From contig CM074189.1 of assembly GCA_037179385.1 (NCBI GenBank), positions 20,285,020-20,349,019 of the forward strand: DNA of 64,000 bases. The letters are read 5' to 3'. Both the position numbers and the translations under genes were made by a program. The notes under the pieces were generated by a model that made no database searches, was not told the origin of the DNA, and saw only the letters and a program-made list of their open reading frames with translations. Origin of the DNA: Holothuria scabra. Its lineage: Eukaryota; Echinodermata; Holothuroidea; Aspidochirotida; Holothuriidae. Shown here one piece after another: positions 61,326 to 64,000 of this stretch (position 1 is its first letter; every line of letters begins with the position of its first letter).

Positions 61326-61823
61326 CTGAAAAGAGGAAATGAAATCATAAATGACCCCGTCAAATACTCAACGCTTCCATACATATAACTATGACACTCC
61401 TCTCGCCGATTTATGTCGACATCACACATCGACACCACTTCACAGTAACTACAAATTAGTCAAACAGTGCCTGAATCGACCAATCACGTTAGTCAACAAT
61501 ATTGACTCTGAACCGGTTGAATTAGTCTCTGAAAAATGTTAATCATCCCTGACTAATTTGTGACTGATATTCCTTGGTTTATTACTACAAAATAAGTCAT
61601 ATATCATTACAAATTAGTCAAATGTTTATCGTGGTTAGTCGACTGATAAACGTTGACATTCAATTCAGACACCGCTTGGCTAATTTGTCTTTACAGGGTT
61701 CCGTCTTTCGTCTACATTTTAAATAAGTACATCTCAACCAGAGTCAACGTGCACCCCCAGTGGTGAATTCGAAGTGATCGGGATGAAATTTGGAAAGTGT
61801 AGGAATTGAGAGTTAGTGAAAGT

Positions 61824-62333
61824 GTACCTCAAGTCAAAAAAGTCAAAAATATTTACTTAAGAGCATGAAAATAATTTCTTACACCCCAACTCCCATCTTC
61901 ATAGGACATTCCCTGAGCCAAGATATAAAATGTTGAAATTTGTTCACTTAAAACAAGCTATTCCATTGCGCAATAATTTGTGATTTTCTTGTTGTACAAC
62001 TCACATTACCTGCTTTGTTTCTCTTTGAAATAAAAAAGTTTTCGAAACATTAAACACTTCCTGTTTGCTTGCAAAGCATGTTTTACAGAGATCGTTTAAT
62101 TAATTACATCAACCCATAGGAGTAAGAGTGCTATCACACCATGGTACACGGTGGAGTAACTTTTAAAAAGAAAAATACAAAGATTGTAATTTGAGTTGCA
62201 CATCACAAATTTTTACACAATGTACCATCCTAATTTGAATGAATGTCCCATGAAGATGGGAGTTGGACCGTTACGGTTCATTTTTCATGCTGTTTAATAT
62301 ATATTTTCAATTTTTTGACTTGGGATACACTTT
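61824..62333. mobile_element. Foldback element with arms of about 90 bp
   Basis: Left arm GTGTACCTCAAGTCAAAAAA ... CAACTCCCATCTTCATAGGA is inverted in the right arm TCCCATGAAGATGGGAGTTG ... TTGACTTGGGATACAC. Spacer about 320 bp. It lies in the A-B intron. Confidence 0.78.
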
Positions 62334-62544
62334 AAACACAAGGACAGATTTCGTGAATAGGAGAAATTTGCATGAATTGAATTTTCAGACTAGAGTATAT
62401 GACTATTCATAGCTTCACCTGAAGCCATCGGTCAGACTGTAGTGTGTTCAACTGTTCAGTGAGATGTTGAAGATTAGATCTCTCTAGTAAAACAAACGAA
62501 TGAAATTTCAATTGTTCGAAGATTGAATATTATAACTTTAACTT

Positions 62545-62821
62545 GCAAAAGAGTGGAAATTCACTTCAAGAAGAGTGAAATTCACTCCAAAATAAGGAAG
62601 TTTCACCTTTGATGTAGTACCCCATAGGGACCACTATAGAAGAGTACTAGGTAAAATATTTAGAAAGATTTCCTTTTCCCCTTCTTCGAATAAATTTCTC
62701 TCTTGTTATGGTGAATTTCACTAATTTTGGAGTGAATTAAAAAGAAAATGGAATTATTCACTCTTTTTACGCCATTACTTTTAGAAATTGACTAAGTTAA
62801 CTTTTTAGTTTTTAGAGTGTA
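62545..62821. mobile_element. MITE with TTCACTC motifs, copy 2
   Basis: GGAAATTCACTTCAAGAAGA at the left matches the 60.3 kb element (GGAAATTCACTCCAAGAAGA). The right end is TTTAGAGTGTATG. It lies in the A-B intron. Confidence 0.55.
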
Positions 62822-63434
62822 TGTATGGGCAGTTACCGATGTCAATGTTCATTTGTGGTTACCCCGCCAAGTGGACTTTGTTTTCTTAGCCCCTCCGCTT
62901 CCCAAATGGACATGACCGAACAAGGAATATGAGGAAGAGCCTGTTACGCAGAAAAAACTACGGTTACTGAGCATGCCTACAATACCTAGGTATGAATGGC
63001 GGAGAAATTGTTTTTCAAGAGGGGGAAAGGATCATCAAGGTTGAGAAGCACTGATCCATATCATCTTTCATTTGTTAACTCGCTGCACGTTACTTTCGGA
63101 GAAATTTCATGATGGGGCAAGAAATATACTCTTCAATTCCCTTTCTATGCTAATTGGAAGTTTAAGTGGACATCTCAGAGAGTTCTTAATGATTGTTGTT
63201 GCGTAGACGTGAACAGGAGCGGGCCGTGCCAACTGCCACCATAAAAAAGTTCAGCATGTCACATTTCAATTAATACACCTGATCTCCAAATTATTGATCA
63301 GTTATATTTTAAATGAAACAATAAGTTAAAAACAAATTCTAACAATTAACACCTCAACCTAAAACAGTGGTGTGGAGATTGTACAAACCAAAAGGCAATA
63401 CAAGAAAATGTTGAATTTTCCTATTCTATAGAGG

Positions 63435-63695
63435 AACCCGGGAGTCAAGTGATGGTCTGATTTCAGTCGGCGATAAAGTTGGTTCTATCACCTTTCAATC
63501 TTTCGATTTCCTTGATTACCTGTACCATGGATGGTTGTACACTAAATTGTATCTTGATGCCCTCAATTTCACAGAATATGAAGGTTTGAAATTCATTTCT
63601 ACAATAAATTAAGACGATTTAAGGTTGATGGACCCCCACTAATGTCTGCCTTCAGTGACTTAACACAACCCTGACCGGATTCGTCTATAAAAGAT
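63435..63695. repeat. Segment paralogous to 32415-32725
   Basis: Lies in the intron just downstream of the Ig exon on the minus strand. Weak similarity continues to TTCTAATAGACTAAC (63735) versus TTCCAATAGACTCAT near 33080. Confidence 0.75.
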
Positions 63696-63782
63696 AAGAT
63701 TTACTTGGAAGCAACTGACCATTTACATGACTGAGTTCTAATAGACTAACTTGTTTTTCTCAAATACAAATACCTCGTTTAC

Positions 63783-64000
63783 CTTCTTTCAAGCTCACTT
63801 GAAGCACAACCGATCCGTTCGTGATGTATGGGCCAAAACTGAGACAAGATATGTTCGAAGTACTCGCGTTTGGATTAAGAGAAATTGACACCTTGTAATT
63901 CTGCGTTTGACTTGCATTCGATTCATCAGATATAAAATGAATGGAGTGTTTGAAGTCGTTAATCAGCCACACCAAATTCAATGGTGCTATAGCTCCATAA
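63783..64000 (-). CDS. Exon A: C-terminal part of an Ig-like extracellular domain (partial)
   Basis: Open on the minus strand from the window edge to a donor AAG|GTAAAC, ending in phase 1, the usual phase for Ig-domain exons. It encodes 72 residues plus one base. A tryptophan in LNLVWLI fits the Ig C strand, a cysteine in NISCLSF fits the F strand, and GSVVLQVSL fits the G strand. The first Ig cysteine must lie beyond the window. Four N-glycosylation sequons (two NAS, NIS, NGS) fit an extracellular location. There is no start codon here; upstream exons (signal peptide, rest of Ig) are outside. The next exon on the same strand (61325) is phase compatible and encodes a membrane segment. The Ig assignment rests on the W/C pattern and strand-like hydrophobicity only; a fibronectin-like fold is less likely because of the cysteine. 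Confidence 0.62.

Overview
This is a eukaryotic, animal-type window: long introns, GT-AG splice sites, dense families of short interspersed and inverted-repeat elements, microsatellites, and no compact bacterial gene layout. A DED-NACHT gene, tRNA-derived SINEs, hAT-like and piggyBac-like MITEs and ~145-156 bp tandem arrays suggest a marine invertebrate deuterostome. An echinoderm, possibly a sea cucumber, is my best guess, but this is inference and not proven by the sequence.

The main content is on the minus strand from the right edge (64000) leftwards to about 40767. Six exon-sized open stretches have good splice sites and compatible phases: (A) the C-terminal half of an Ig-like domain, (B) a single transmembrane segment, (C) a short acidic linker, (D) a death-effector-like (DED) domain, (E) a long NACHT NTPase exon, (F) a weaker LRR-like exon. 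Read together they give a membrane-anchored receptor with Ig outside and DED-NACHT inside. This is an unusual order for an NLR and is the most interesting thing here. The joins C-D and D-E are well supported. The join B-C rests on one internal donor; the alternative is an Ig-TM protein that stops at 60970 next to a separate DED-NACHT gene.

The left 40 kb is mostly repeats. Positions 1-866 and about 3520-6277 are two tandem arrays, each followed by a CA run and a hairpin, an architecture like pearl/Helentron-derived elements. Positions 7222-10454 (minus) hold three weak exon candidates of an unrecognised gene. Positions 11.9-14.2 kb hold a LINE 3' end split by a 2-kb hAT-like insertion. Positions 16.4-20.5 kb hold a two-copy segmental duplication. 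Positions 23.4-26.5 kb hold a transposon cluster with GC-rich repeat modules. Positions 29.9-38 kb hold MITEs, foldbacks and a SINE.

The introns of the receptor gene are filled with LINE, SINE and MITE insertions. Three microsatellites there (TCA/ACC at 47982, TAAC at 49211, GTTA at 58114) each start exactly where a SINE-like element ends, so they look like expanded retroposon tails.
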